A DNA stretch of 64,000 bases, from contig NC_035170.2 in NCBI RefSeq assembly GCF_001659605.2, positions 24,110,190 through 24,174,189 of the forward strand, given 5' to 3'. The DNA comes from Manihot esculenta. Taxonomy: Eukaryota > Streptophyta > Magnoliopsida > Malpighiales > Euphorbiaceae. Positions 36,631 to 48,478 of this stretch are shown one piece after another; position 1 is the stretch's first letter, and every line of letters starts with the position of its first letter. A program made the translations under genes and the position numbers. The notes beneath the pieces were generated by a model. It searched no databases and had not been told where the DNA came from. It saw only the letters and a list, made by a program, of their open reading frames with translations.

Positions 36631-38142
36631 CCTATGTGCTTGTTGGCTTGAGTTTGCATGTTGTAGACTAGGTAAATGCATGATGGAATGGATTGGGAGG
36701 CATTTGTGCATAAAAGAGGCTGAGTTCTGCCCTTTGGAAGAACTCAGGTTCGGCAGCCGAAGGGACTTTCGGCCGCCGAACCTGCCTGTGGAGGCCAACT
36801 TTTGGCTGCCGAACCCTGCCCCCGAAAGTGGACTTTCGGCTCTGGAAGGGAGTTTCGGCCGCCGAAAGTGCCGTCGAACATACATGAGTTTCGTCTCTGG
36901 AGGGAACCTTCGGCCGCCGAAAGTGCCGCCGAAGGTGCATGACTTTCGGCTCTGGAGGGCCTTTCGGCCGCCGAACCTGCCTCCAAAAGTGCCCTGTTCA
37001 GTCCTCCTTTGCATGATTTCTATGATTGTTTTAAGGTGTTTTAGGGGGTTTTTGGGGAGTATTTTAGAGTCATGTTCATGTATGTTAGGTCCCTCATTTA
37101 AGTCCACCTGTGTAGGTTTGGACCCGAGGAACCGAGGTCCCCAGCAGTGAGTCAGCTGCTTCAGAGTCTTGTCAGAGCTAGCCAAAGGTGAGTAGAATGA
37201 CTCTTTACATTTTTAAGCAAATAATGAAGGTTTTAGCATGATTCATGCATCATAATTGCCATGTTATATAATAGGTTGTTTGCACTAGAATTCACGAATA
37301 TGTTGCATTGCATATGATTTTATTGGTGCGGATAGATATTGGATGATCCATAGCCCTCGATCTATGATGTGATGATATGATATGTACGGTACGGAATGAA
37401 AGACCAGTGGAACCCATTCTACATTCGCTGGCACTATGTAAGAGAAAGACCAGGACCCATTCTACGTTCTGACACGATTGGATATGTAGAGGGCTATTGG
37501 TGACAAGTCCATCCTTGATATGATATGTTTGTGTTGTGATGCATTCCATAAATGCATATGTTTTATATATGATGTTTTATGTTTCTACTCACTGGGCTCT
37601 AGTAGCTCACCCCATTTTCCTAATCCCCCAGGTTTGCAGGTACAGGGTAGACCAGGAGGTCAGCAGGAGTAGAGTCATGTTTTATGTAATAGCTAGATGT
37701 GGACATGAATATGATGTAATATAAAAGTATAGTATAAAAATGTAATGTATTGATGCTTATGGAAGTTTAGAGTTGTGCTTGACCATAGTATTATGTTAAT
37801 CCCTTTCTAGTACATGATCTTAAATGTTTAATGATGATTATGGTAAACCAAGCTTAATGTATGTTATGTTACCCCATTGGAGTATTTGATTAGGACTCCA
37901 GTGCGAGGTTTTATGTTGTGATTTGTGCATGCACAGGTTAAGTTTGGTGAAAGAATGAATGAAAGAATAAATGAATGAATGACTAAATGAGAAATTTTTA
38001 AATTTTCATGTAATTGTTGATCATGTATGGGATTAAACATGTTTACAGGATGAATGTTTGGCTTGCTACGGGTCCCGGCGGCCTTAAGCTGATTTGGATC
38101 CTAGCACCGGTAGCAGTCCGATTTTCGGGTCGTTACAATAGA

Positions 38143-39802
38143 TTTTACTGTCCTAACCATAGTATGAGAATTGTTGAGTCTAGTAATACTCGGTTCATTG
38201 AAAATGGTAAATCTAGTAGGAGTGTTGAACCACGTAAAGTGGATGCTCAAGAGACTCAAGTTGGAAATCCTATTCAAGTGAGAACTCTTACACCTAGTGT
38301 TTCTCTTCCGGTTGTTGTTCATGTTATTGTATCACATTTTAACAACATGATTGAACAACAAACTAACATTCCAAGCCCATAAGATGAAAATATTAATAAT
38401 GAATTGACAAATAATGAACAAGTCACAAATGAGCAAGTGATTCCATAATAAATAGCATTATGAAGGTCAACAAGGCAAAAAATACCAGCTATTTCAAATG
38501 ATTTTGTGGTATACTCACTTGAACACGAATGTGAATCGAGTGTTAATAAGGATCCAGTCTCATTTTAACAAGCCATGGAATGTAGCAATTTTGAAAAGTG
38601 ATAAGAGATACAATCAATAGATAAAGTCTAGAACTTAGTTGAGTTGCCCAAAGGCTTAAAGCGAGTCGGTTATAAATGAGTCTTTAAAACTAAATGAGAC
38701 TCTAAGGGCAACATCGAAAGGTATAATGCCAAATTTGTTGCCAAAGGTTACACTCAAAAGGATGACATTGACTATAAAGAGACATTTTCTTCAGTTTCTA
38801 AAAAAGATTCTTTATGAATTATTATGGCCTTTGTGGCTTATTTTGATATAGAATCCACCAAATGGATGTAAAGACTACCTTTTTTAATGGCGACTTAGAA
38901 GAGGAAGTTTATATGAATCAACTAGAAGGTTTCTTGATCACAAAAAAAAACTTAGTGTATATTTAGAGAAGTCAACATATGGATTGAAATAAGCATCATG
39001 ACAATGGCATCTTAAGTTCAATAATACCATTTTTTCATATGGCTTTATAGAGAACACTGTTAATCGGTGTATTTATATGAAGGTCAGTGGGAGCAAGTTC
39101 ATTATATTAGTCCTATATGTTGATGATATTCTTCTTGCTGCAAATGATATTGGTTTGTTACATAATGTTAAAAGATTTCACTCTAAAAACTTTGAAATGA
39201 AAGATATGAGTGAGGCATCCTATGTGACATGAATTGAAATATTCCATAATAGATCATAAGAATTGTTAGGATTGTCTCAAAGAGCTTACATTGACAAAGT
39301 ATTAGAGAGAATTAGAATGGGGAAATGCTCCACAGGAATAGTTCCAATTCAAAAAGGGGACAAGTTTAGTCAAATGCAATGTCTTAAGAATGATTTGGAA
39401 CGAAAGAAAATGGAATCTATCCCTTATGCGTCAATAGTTGGGAGGTTAATGTATGCTTAAATATGTACTCGACCAGATATTAATTTTGTTGTCAGAATGT
39501 TAGGACAATATCAAAATAATCCTAGAATGAATCAATAGAAAGCTACAAAGAAAGTACTTAGATATTTATAAGGCATTAAGGATTATTTACTCACGTACAA
39601 AAAGTCAAACCATCTCAGTGGGATACTCGGATTTAGATTATGTCAGTTGTGTTGATTCGAGAAAGTCTACATTTAGTTATATGTTTCTCTTAGCTGGAGG
39701 AGCAATTTCATGAAAAAGTGGAAAGCAGTCTGTCATTGCTACTTTCACAATGGCGGCCGAATTTGTGGCATGCTTTGAGGCCACAGTTCATGGCATTATG
39801 AT
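38143..39802 (+). pseudogene. copia-1 integrase end and reverse transcriptase remnant
   Basis: Fragments recognisable across changing frames: [14 protein letters not shown] and DIDYKETFSPVSKK (38740-38810), [24 protein letters not shown] (38865-38925), YVDDILLAANDIG (39118-39150), the catalytic motif of copia RT, and AYIDKVLERIRMGKC...IPYASIVGRLMYA (39286-39460), then TRPDINFVVRMLGQY. Many stops. The order fits one RVT_2-type copia RT followed by RNase H. Confidence 0.82.
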
Positions 39803-39815
39803 TGCGAAACTTTAT

Positions 39816-40221
39816 TTATTTATTTTTTTTTTGAAAAGGAGAGAAATATCATTAAATCAAAGCGATCAAAGAAACTATATGAGAAGGAGGGATATGAACC
39901 CAAACTTCTTGACCTGACTCAGAATGAGCCGATGTTGCTAGAATATGAGCGACATCATTCGCAGACTTGTGAATAAAACCACATCTTGCTTTTTCATAAC
40001 TGAATAGAAGCAATTTACAATCTTGAACCAAAAGACCAAAAGGTGATAAATCATCTAACGAAGCATTGTTAATGGACACAACAAGAACCTGAGCATCCGA
40101 TTCGAAAAGAACTCAATCATATCCACACTCTTAAATCTAGCTCAACGCCTCTTGAAAAGCCATTGCCTCAGCACACTTAACCTCCATCTGACTGCAAAAA
40201 CAGCCTGCTTTAGCCGCCATC
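39816..40221 (-). mobile_element. 5'-truncated LINE (L1-type) fragment with RNase H-like domain
   Basis: Inserted in the copia-1 RNase H region and flanked by a 13-bp duplication TGCGAAACTTTAT (39803-39815 and 40222-40234). The minus strand reads AEAMAFQEAL, VLFESDAQVLVVSINN, DLSPFGLLVQDCKLLL and KSANDVAHILATSA, the RVT_3/RNase H-like domain carried at the 3' end of plant LINEs. It ends in an A-rich tail at 39816-39833. The 5' truncation, tail and long duplication are typical of target-primed reverse transcription. Confidence 0.85.
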
Positions 40222-40234
40222 TGCGAAACTTTAT

Positions 40235-40520
40235 CTTAGGTCTAGGCATCGTCGATAATATAGCTAGACCACTGAGAACTTATTGTGACAATTTTGCAGC
40301 TGTTTTCTTCCCTAAAAATGACAAGTATTCTAGGAGTACAAATCACATAGATTTAAAGTACTTGTCTGTGAAAGAAGAAGTGCAAAAATATAAAGTGCCA
40401 ATTGAGCATATTAATACTGATCTAATAGTAGCGGATCCGTTAACTAAAGGATTATCATCCAAAACCTTTATTGGCCATATTGAAAGGATGAGTATTATAA
40501 ATAAGTTCTTGTTAGCATGA
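40235..40520 (+). pseudogene. copia-1 RNase H C-terminal remnant
   Basis: An open stretch reading TYCDNFAAVFFPKNDKYSR...HIDLKYLSVKEEVQKYKV...VADPLTKGL, the conserved end of copia RNase H. It continues the RT/RNase H frame that the LINE fragment interrupts. Confidence 0.85.
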
Positions 40521-40838
40521 TATTTTAATATATATATATATAATTACTTCGCTCATATTATTATGACACTAGAAATTCAATTAAAATTGTGTTTTGCTTA
40601 TTTTATTGTTATCAACGTCACAATTGTATACAAATATGGTTTAGTGTGATAACAATAATATTTTTATAATTATTATATTTCTCAATTAAAATTCTTATGA
40701 ACTGAATTTATTCTATGATATATGAAAGGGATCATGCCGTTTAAAGACTTGTAACTGTTATAATCTAATAATTTCAATTCTAATTACGAACAATCTGAAA
40801 GGCTTAATTTATTTTGACAACATGGCTAAATGGGAGAT

Positions 40839-41210
40839 TGTTAGATTATTTTAATAAATAATCTATGTGGACTATATAAATAATTTTATTCGTTTTAATT
40901 ATAAGAGAGGTTGGTTATTGAAATTTAAAGGGAATAAGAATCAGATTAGATTTAAAATATCATTTACTTTTTTTATAAATATAATAAAAAAAAGAAAAAG
41001 ATTATAATTATAATATTTTTTATTATTATTTTATAACTATTCCATTCTTCACCATAAAAAATACGAAAGATAAAAAAATAAAAAAATAAAAAAATTCTGC
41101 AATCAAATTAAATAATAGATCAAGGTATGCTTTCGATTATTATTTATTATATCAAAATAATTTTTAAATAAAATGATCTTAGAATCTTCTATTTCTATTA
41201 AAATTTAACA
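40839..41210 (+). repeat. 3' LTR of copia-1
   Basis: 372 bp, TGTTAGATTA...AATTTAACA, preceded by the purine run AATGGGAGA and followed by the duplication TTAGA. Confidence 0.88.
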
Positions 41211-41215
41211 TTAGA

Positions 41216-41704
41216 AAGTTAAAAAAGATAAACTAAAATAGTTAAACGCATCTAATTAAAGATAATTTATATTAATAAGTATGTTAATTTATATTAATAA
41301 GTATTGGAATATGCGATTCAATGCTCTTTCTTCCAAGTATATTAAAAGTTTAATTTTAAAATAAATATTTATTTTAAATATTTTATTTTTAATAAATCAA
41401 CTTAACACAAATATAATATAATATTAATTTAATAACTTAAAAATCCTTGTAGTTAATAAATTTATCTTGACTTTTTTTATTGATTTTAACATTTAAGATT
41501 TTACCCATCAAATTATCTGATATTTCTTATTATTTCATTAATTATGTTTATTTTTATTAATATCATAATATATATTAATAAAAATTACGACAGAATTAAA
41601 TTTAAAAAATAAGAAAATTATTGAAATTTAAATTTATTTTATTATAATAATGGCAGCAAATTTCAATGTCTTTATATAAGAGTAATTGAGATTTCAATTT
41701 TTTT
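41216..41704. other. AT-rich intergenic DNA
   Basis: No gene or element boundary recognised between the copia-1 right flank and the next LINE fragment. Confidence 0.5.
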
Positions 41705-42145
41705 TTAAAAAAAATAAAAAAACTTCATTAATTTAAAAAGAACACAGAAACAATATAAGAAGGAGAGATATCAACTCAAATTCTTTGACCTGACCCAGAA
41801 TGAGTCGATATTGCTAGAATATGAGCGATATCATTCGCAGATCTATGAACAAAAACACACTTTGTTTCCTCATAACTATAGAAGCAGTTTATAATCTTGG
41901 ACCAAGATGTCAAAAGACGATAAATCATCCAATAAAACACAATTAACTGACATCACAAGTACCTGAGCATCCAATTCGAAAAGGACTCGATCACATCCAC
42001 ACTCTTTAATTCAGTTCAATACTTTCCGAAATGCCATAATTTCAGCACACTTTGCATTTATCTAGCTATAAAAAGAGCATACTCTAGCAACCATAAAACT
42101 CCCATTATCGTTCCGAATTACACAATCCCTCTGTCTATTTATTAT
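41705..42145 (-). mobile_element. Second LINE 3' fragment, RNase H-like, decayed
   Basis: Closely resembles the fragment at 39816-40221 base by base, including the segments encoding SANDIAHILA and the A-rich tail (41705-41740, read on the minus strand). It extends slightly further 5' (to about 42145). More stops, no clear duplication. Confidence 0.75.
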
Positions 42146-42739
42146 GAAATATTTGCTTTTATAATAAAAATTATAAATTATACTCCAAATTTGTTACTCA
42201 TTCACATAAAAAAAATAATGGGAAGTTAATTTATATTTCCAGGAAAGAACATCAGCAACTTGCATGTGAAATTTAATCGTTGTTGAGCTTTGAATCTAGA
42301 ACATTCCACAAGCCAAGCTAAGCCAAAAGTTCGAGGTTTATTTGCATGCTCATTTTGACAAGCTTCAAAATTCCCATCAAGTGACCTGTAGAAAGGACCT
42401 TAATTAATTTTAAAAAATGGAATTTTTTATTATTTTTTCTCCACAATATTCAAATTTATTATTTAATAAAGATCTCGTCTTTTTTTAGAAAAATCATTTA
42501 AAAAAAAATAATTTATTTTTTTATAAAAAAATATTTTTTATTAACTAAATCTTAATATTTCAATCATAAAAAAATATAAAAATATTTTCTATAAAATATA
42601 AAAATATTTTTTATTCTCTTTTTTTTCTTTTATTCTCTTTCACTCTTTGAAATTGTTTTAATTTTATATTTTAGTCCCTTAAATTTGAATTTAATAAAAT
42701 AATTATTTTGTTAAGAGGACAAGCTAGTTACTAAATAGT
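42146..42739. other. AT-rich intergenic DNA
   Basis: A/T homopolymer runs; nothing recognised. Confidence 0.5.
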
Positions 42740-43201
42740 AGGGGTGAGCATTCGGTCGGTTCGGAACCGAACCGAATAAATCGAAAATCGAAATTTTAGT
42801 GTTTATAAAAACCGAACCGAACTGATTTTGGTCAGAAACCGAATCGAACCGAACCGGTCTGATTCGGTTTGATTCGGTTCGGTTTGATCGGTTTCGATTT
42901 TTAATAATTTTTTATTTTTTACACTTTATTTTTAATATTTTAAAATTTAATTAAAATATTTTAATCTTAATATGATTTAATTTCTCTATGTTATTGAAAA
43001 AATATATTATTATCACTAATCGGTTCGGTTTGGTTTTTTTGGTTTTTTTGGTTTTTTTCTGATCAAAACCGAACCGAACCGAAATAACCGAAATTTCTGA
43101 AATTAAAAATCGAACCGAAATATATAAAAAATCGAACTAAATTTTCAAATCAATTCGATTCGGTCGGTTTTTTCGTTTTGAACCGAATACTGCTCACCCC
43201 T
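42740..43201. mobile_element. Mutator-like MITE (GGTTCGG-rich), 462 bp
   Basis: Terminal inverted repeat AGGGGTGAGCA / TGCTCACCCCT, with a perfect 10-bp duplication ACTAAATAGT (42730-42739 and 43202-43211). Same internal layout as the copy at 11180, which it matches over its full length. This is the best preserved copy. Confidence 0.85.
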
Positions 43202-43211
43202 ACTAAATAGT

Positions 43212-43912
43212 ATCGTATTAAAATGGTAAGAACTATAATTTTTCTAAAATTTTGGGGACTGGATAGTAAATTATCCAATGTTTTTAGAGTTCACATCTTC
43301 GACCGTCTCTGCGGAGTAGGTGTAGTTTCGATATGGATTGGGGCATGGTCCTCCTCCTAGTGGGCCTTAGCCTTTTTAATGTTTCCTGGATTTCAAGATT
43401 TTTTTTTCCAGAAATTCGGCAGGAGATTAAAAAATCAAACACTTTGTTAATACTTAGTAATAGAAAGTTTTTAATTAATCTTGAAATTTTGATAATTGGT
43501 ATAATTCACTGCCTCACAATTAAATAGGAAAAAAAATTAACCATCTCACAGCTTGCTAATAATTTATTAATATCTAAAAAATAATATCTCTTTTGAAAAA
43601 TAAATAATTTTCTCATTGACTCGAAAATTGTTTCTAAAAATTATTTTTTAAAAAAATATTTTTTGCAAAATAAATAAAATCTAAGATTATTTTATCTGTA
43701 CTGGAAGGAGATCAAATATTGGTGTGCAAAAACTAATATGAGATACCATAGGGCTCAAAATTATAATTATAATAATAAAAAACTTGCTTTCATATATCAA
43801 TCAGTTGTTCCTTCAATAAATTGCAATGTTTTTTTTTTTATAAATAATAATAATAAATCATTAATTACTATTTATAAAAATCACATCACATCGCTTGCAA
43901 TTAAAAGTGATC
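43212..43912. other. AT-rich intergenic DNA
   Basis: A reading frame of 64 codons at 43333-43527 has no recognised similarity and is probably chance; the region is otherwise A/T-rich. Confidence 0.45.
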
Positions 43913-44344
43913 ATTCCGTGGTTTTGATTTTTAATCAAATCAAATTAAATAAATTAAAAAAATTAAAAATTAAAATTTTAATATTTATAAAAATTAAATC
44001 GATTTTAATTAGAAACTGAATCGAATTAAATCAGTCTAATTCAATTCAATTCGATTCAGTTTAATTTATTTAAATTTTTAATAAATTATTTTATTTTGTA
44101 CATTTTATTTTTAATATTTTAAAATTTAATTAAAATATTTTAACTCTTATATAATCTAATTTCTCTATATTATTAAAAATAATCAGTTTAGTTCGTTTTT
44201 TTATTAAAATTAAAACGAATTAAAATAATTAAAATTTTTTAAATTAAAATTAAATTAAATTAAAATAAATAAAAAATCAAATTAAAATTTTAAATTAATC
44301 CAATTAAATCCATTTGTTTCTATTTAAATTCAACCTTACTCGGT
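43913..44344. mobile_element. Degenerate copy of the GGTTCGG MITE family
   Basis: Follows the same landmarks as 42740-43201 (GTGATCATTCCG for GTGAGCATTCGG at the left, ATTCAACCTTACTCGG at the right, and the shared AT-rich core CATTTTATTTTTAATATTTT). Most C/G in CCGAA/TTCGG repeats have become T/A, as expected from decay of methylated cytosines. No clear duplication; ends approximate. Confidence 0.65.
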
Positions 44345-45734
44345 CTAAAAGTACAGTCACCGATCTTTTAACGTTATGCCGAAAGTCTTCTCTAAAACTA
44401 GACGAAAATAGCAGTAACTTAGGTAATGTCGGTCCTTTTCGTACAAATAAATAATAATTTTAATTTATATTTATTAGTGTTATTATATAAACAGTACACA
44501 ATTTTTAAACTTATTATCATTTACCTATTTTTATTACTTATTATAATTAAATATTTTATTTTTTAAATTTTATGAAAACTCATATAATTTAAAGAAAAAT
44601 TTATTATTTAATTATAGATATTACTATTATTAATAAATGAATTTGACACTCACATATATAATCTAATAATGAGTCGTTCATCTGAATAAATTTAAAAAAT
44701 TTTAAATTTTACTCAATATTCATTTCAAAAAAAATAATAAATTAATTTTTATATTTTTAAAAATTTATTAAAATATTTTTATTTTATTTTTTTGTTAACC
44801 ATATAATTTTTTATCCGATTTCATCTATTTTTGACATTAAAAGATCAAATTATCTTCCTTTATTTTTTTTTTATAAAAAGAATTAGATTTTGAAAATTGA
44901 ATTATTGAGAAAGAAGAAAAAGTAAAAAATCAGGTTTAAAAATTAGATTATCGAGGAAGAATAAGAAATAAAAAAAATAGATTTTAAAAATGAGATTATT
45001 AAAAAAAGAAGAAAAAGCAAGAAAAAAAGTTTTTTAAATCGAGTAATTGAGAAAAAAAAGAGAAAAAAGAAAAATAAAAGAAGAAGAAATTAAATTACTG
45101 GGAAAGAGGAAGAAGAAGAAGTGATTATTAGGTTATTTTGAATTATATGCACCATTTTTTATATTATTTTGATATAAAATATTAAAATAATTTTCTGCAT
45201 CATTTTTAACTCAAATGAATATTTTATTTATATATATATTTTTAATATTATATTATTTATTTAATCTTATTTATACTTTTCACTCAAAAATTTCATATCA
45301 TTTTATATATTCACCTATATATTTATATATTGTATATTTTCATTCAATATTTAAATATTCAATTATATTAAAAATAAATAAAAATATATTAATTAAATAT
45401 TAATTATAAAAATACATTAATTAAATATTAATTATAAACATATATTAATTAAATATTAATTAGTAAATTAAAAATAAAATAAACTCACACATATTAAATT
45501 ATCAATAAAAAAATACAAACTAATTTAAATGATAATATGAATTCGTATATTACTCCTACAAATGCTTTATTAATGCATTACGAAGTGTAAAATGAACATC
45601 TTTATTTTTAATTAATGGACATCTTTATCTTTAATTTTTTTATGTCGAGTAAAAAATTATTCAAATCGGATAGTTTTATCGACAACTATTTTAACAATTG
45701 AAACTGAAAATTCTGAAAATTCTAAAAATTCTTT
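44345..45734. other. AT-rich intergenic DNA
   Basis: Contains a purine-rich A/G stretch at about 44870-45125 and repeated ATTAATTAAATATTAATTA motifs near 45390-45460. No gene. Confidence 0.5.
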
Positions 45735-46130
45735 ATCGTCTTCAATAGATGCATTAAGATCACGCTCATACTCGATTATCATATTATATATGATAATACA
45801 TGTAGCTAATATATCATGCAATACTTTTTTTTTTCAAAAACGTGATGGCTTTATTTGACGTGATTGGAAACATTATGGCCTTTTTAAAAATTATTTCAAA
45901 AACGTGATGGCCTTATTTGACGTGATTGGAAACATGATGGCCTTTTTAAAAATTATTGCAAACGTGACTGTGACACTACAAAAGCACGTTCAACATCTTT
46001 TTGATGTGATTATTGTTTCATTACAAAATATATCTTCTTCCTTATTTGTGGTTCACGAATAGTTTGCACAATAATAACTTGTATATATACCATCAGCTAA
46101 ATAATAACTTGTATTATATTCGATAACCCA
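45735..46130 (-). pseudogene. PIF/Harbinger (HARBI1-like) transposase remnant
   Basis: The minus strand, with frame changes, reads NTSYYLADGIY (about 46120-46085), VERAFVVSQSRFAI-like (about 46000-45945) and ILATCIIIYNMIIEYERDL (about 45815-45755). These correspond in order to the YYLADGIYP, DVERAFGVLQSRFAIV and IMHNMIIEDERDL blocks of plant PIF/Harbinger DDE transposases. The part between is shortened and contains a 62-bp tandem duplication. No terminal repeats seen. Confidence 0.7.
45835..45958. repeat. 62-bp tandem duplication
   Basis: Two copies (45835-45896 and 45897-45958) sharing AAAAACGTGATGGC and TTTGACGTGATTGGAAACAT, differing at a few bases. Inside the decayed transposase. Confidence 0.85.
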
Positions 46131-47894
46131 ATAAAAAATGCGAGAGAATATATTCGATAAAAAAAACATTTGAAAACTTTATAAAACTACTATATATAAG
46201 TTTGTCAATATTTTTTATTTTTAAAATAAAATAAAATAATAAAAAATAAATTATTTTAAAAAATATTTTTATGAAAAATATTTTTTAAACTATAAATTAT
46301 TTTCACAAATAAATAGGAGCTAAATCAACCAATTATATATTGGGTTGGCTAAATCATTTTCTTGATAAGCTATAAAAATATATAATAAAATTCACACACA
46401 CGTTTGCCCCATAAAAAAAAAGGAAAGAGTATAGACATAGAAACGCAAATTCGACACGCCTTAGTATTATTCAAATTGGAAAAAAGAGTTCCAATTGATT
46501 TTTTTTTTTTTTTTAAAAATACTAACTTATGAAAAGCCTATTGAAAAACTTAATCGAATAATTAATTTTTTAATTTAAATTAAACTAATTCCAAAATTTT
46601 AAATATATTAATTTAAAAAAAATTCTAAAATTTTAGATGGATTGAATAATTCTATTTAAAATTTTTATTTATTAATTTAGAGATCTCTTGTATTAAATTG
46701 ATTTTTTAGGTTAATTTTTAACATAAATATGAATAGAATGTATAATTGAAAATAAATAATTAATATATGATATTTTTATAAAAAAAAATAAAGGTAAAAT
46801 TGTAAAAAATTATAAAATTTAAGGTTTTTATTGACATTTCCTTTTTTATATAATGAAATAGACGTGTGATTATTAAATTATTTCATTAAATGAAAACTTT
46901 ATAAATATTATAAATGATTAATCCAAACAATTTTATAACCAATCAGGTGAACCCCTCAGCAACCCTTTCCTCGTAATTACCACACACAATCAAACCTTAA
47001 CTACAAGACTTCAATTGACTGTTTCTTAATTTTACTTCATTGTGTTAATTAAATAAAATTCAAAATTCTTTCAAAAGTAAAAAAATAACATCGAAAACAT
47101 TCACACTAAATGGCCATGGCAACTGAGATGACAATGAGTCAGATATTTTATAAATTTTTTTATTAAATTAAAAGGTTAAATAATATAAAAAAATTATTAT
47201 TTAATTTTTATAATTTAAAAAAATTTATTTATTAATTTATCAATTTTAAAAAATCTACTCGTTAATCTTTCTATTAATTTTATCATTAAATATTTTACTA
47301 TTTAATTCATATAATTTTAAAAAATTTGTTAATTAATTTATGAGATTTTTAAAAAAATTATTAATTAATCTTTTCATACCACATATATTTTAAATTTTTA
47401 TACAATATTTAATAGTTAAAATTAATAAAAAAATTAATTAGTATATTTTTTAAAATATTAATAATATTTTAATATATTTTCTAAAAATAAAAAATTAAAA
47501 TTTTCCATATCATAAAAATTAAATATTAATTTTTCAATAATATATAATTTGATCTGTAATTGGTTTAGATTTTAAAAAACCATAATATATGTGCCAAATT
47601 CAAGCCAGATTTGAGTTTTTTTTAATTGGATATTTAAATCGAATTATATAATTAATACTCCTCGCTTTCATAATTTTTATTTATTTTTTATTTTTTAATT
47701 ATTTTAAAATTATTATCTATTTTTTAGACTATAATAATATATAAATTAATTATTATAATCCTATTTTATTTTATTTTATTTTCAAAATTTTTTTAAAAAT
47801 ATTTCTTAATATTTAATAAAATTATATTTCATAAAAATTATGAATTAAATAAAATAATAATATTTATAATTTTATATACCATACTTAACAAACT
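46131..47894. other. AT-rich intergenic DNA
   Basis: Extremely A/T-rich, with inverted ATTTAATTTTTATA-like motifs; no gene or element ends recognised. Confidence 0.5.
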
Positions 47895-48112
47895 TGATCG
47901 AATTGTTAATTTTTTCGATTATTTAGTTTGATTCATACCGATTCAATTTCACTTTTTTAAATAAAAGTTTAATTTAACCACCATGATTTCAATGTTACTC
48001 TCTCTTTGATTGAATTGTTAATTTTTCCAGTTATTTAATTTGATTCGTATCGATTCAATTTCACTTTTTTAAATAAAGGTTTAGTTTAATCGCCATGGTT
48101 TCAATGTTTCTC
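47895..48112. repeat. Tandem duplication, unit about 111 bp
   Basis: Two diverged copies (about 47895-48004 and 48005-48112) sharing GAATTGTTAATTTTT, GATTCAATTTCACTTTTTTA and ATGATTTCAATGTT. Non-coding. Confidence 0.75.
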
Positions 48113-48478
48113 TCTATTTATTAATAAGCGTAATTTTTTTTTTACCAATTTCACTAAGATTAAGATATTTATAATTTTATTAAAATATTTTTTATGAAAT
48201 GTTAAAAACCACACAATTAATTAAGAGTATATTTAGAAATTATCATTATAAAAATACCTTTAAAGTCATAAATAAATATTTATATTGAGGTTTGTAGATA
48301 AAATAACATATAAACATATATTCAATACTGGCAAAAAAAAAAAAATTCAATTTGTTATTACTCAACATCTTTGGAAATATAAGATTTGGAGAGGCTCGTT
48401 AATACAGAATTTTAGATAAAATAAGAGGGTAAATTATAATTTAGAATTTTGATAACTATACATTACTACATAGAAATA

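Larger units (their letters stand above)
31294..38137 (+). mobile_element. Family A solo LTR (plus), outer member of a three-deep stack
   Basis: The pieces 31294-32027 and 36631-38137 make one LTR of about 2.24 kb flanked by the duplication ATAGA (31289-31293 and 38138-38142). It interrupts the copia-1 integrase/RT junction. TATA box TATAAAA lies near 31618. It is split by another family A LTR at 32028. Confidence 0.87.
10515..41210 (+). mobile_element. Ty1/copia retrotransposon 'copia-1', decayed and multiply interrupted
   Basis: Plus-strand element bounded by related LTRs (10515-10860 and 40839-41210), both TGTTAG...AACA, flanked by the 5-bp target duplication TTAGA (10510-10514 and 41211-41215). 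A tRNA-iMet-type primer site follows the left LTR and a purine run (AATGGGAGA) precedes the right one. Internal order is gag (from about 29.2 kb), integrase region (30.2-31.3 kb), reverse transcriptase (38.6-39.7 kb) and RNase H end (40.2-40.5 kb), all with many stops and frameshifts. Insertions inside are two Mutator-like elements (11180, 11892), two gypsy LTR nests (13459-29114, 31294-38137) and a LINE fragment (39816). With these removed it is roughly 6 kb, a normal copia size. Confidence 0.88.

Noticed and set aside
38014..38382. 122-codon plus-strand frame
   Set aside because: It fuses the end of a solo LTR to decayed copia-1 integrase sequence; not a gene.
43333..43527. 64-codon hydrophobic frame
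   Set aside because: AT-rich chance frame without known motif or neighbours.
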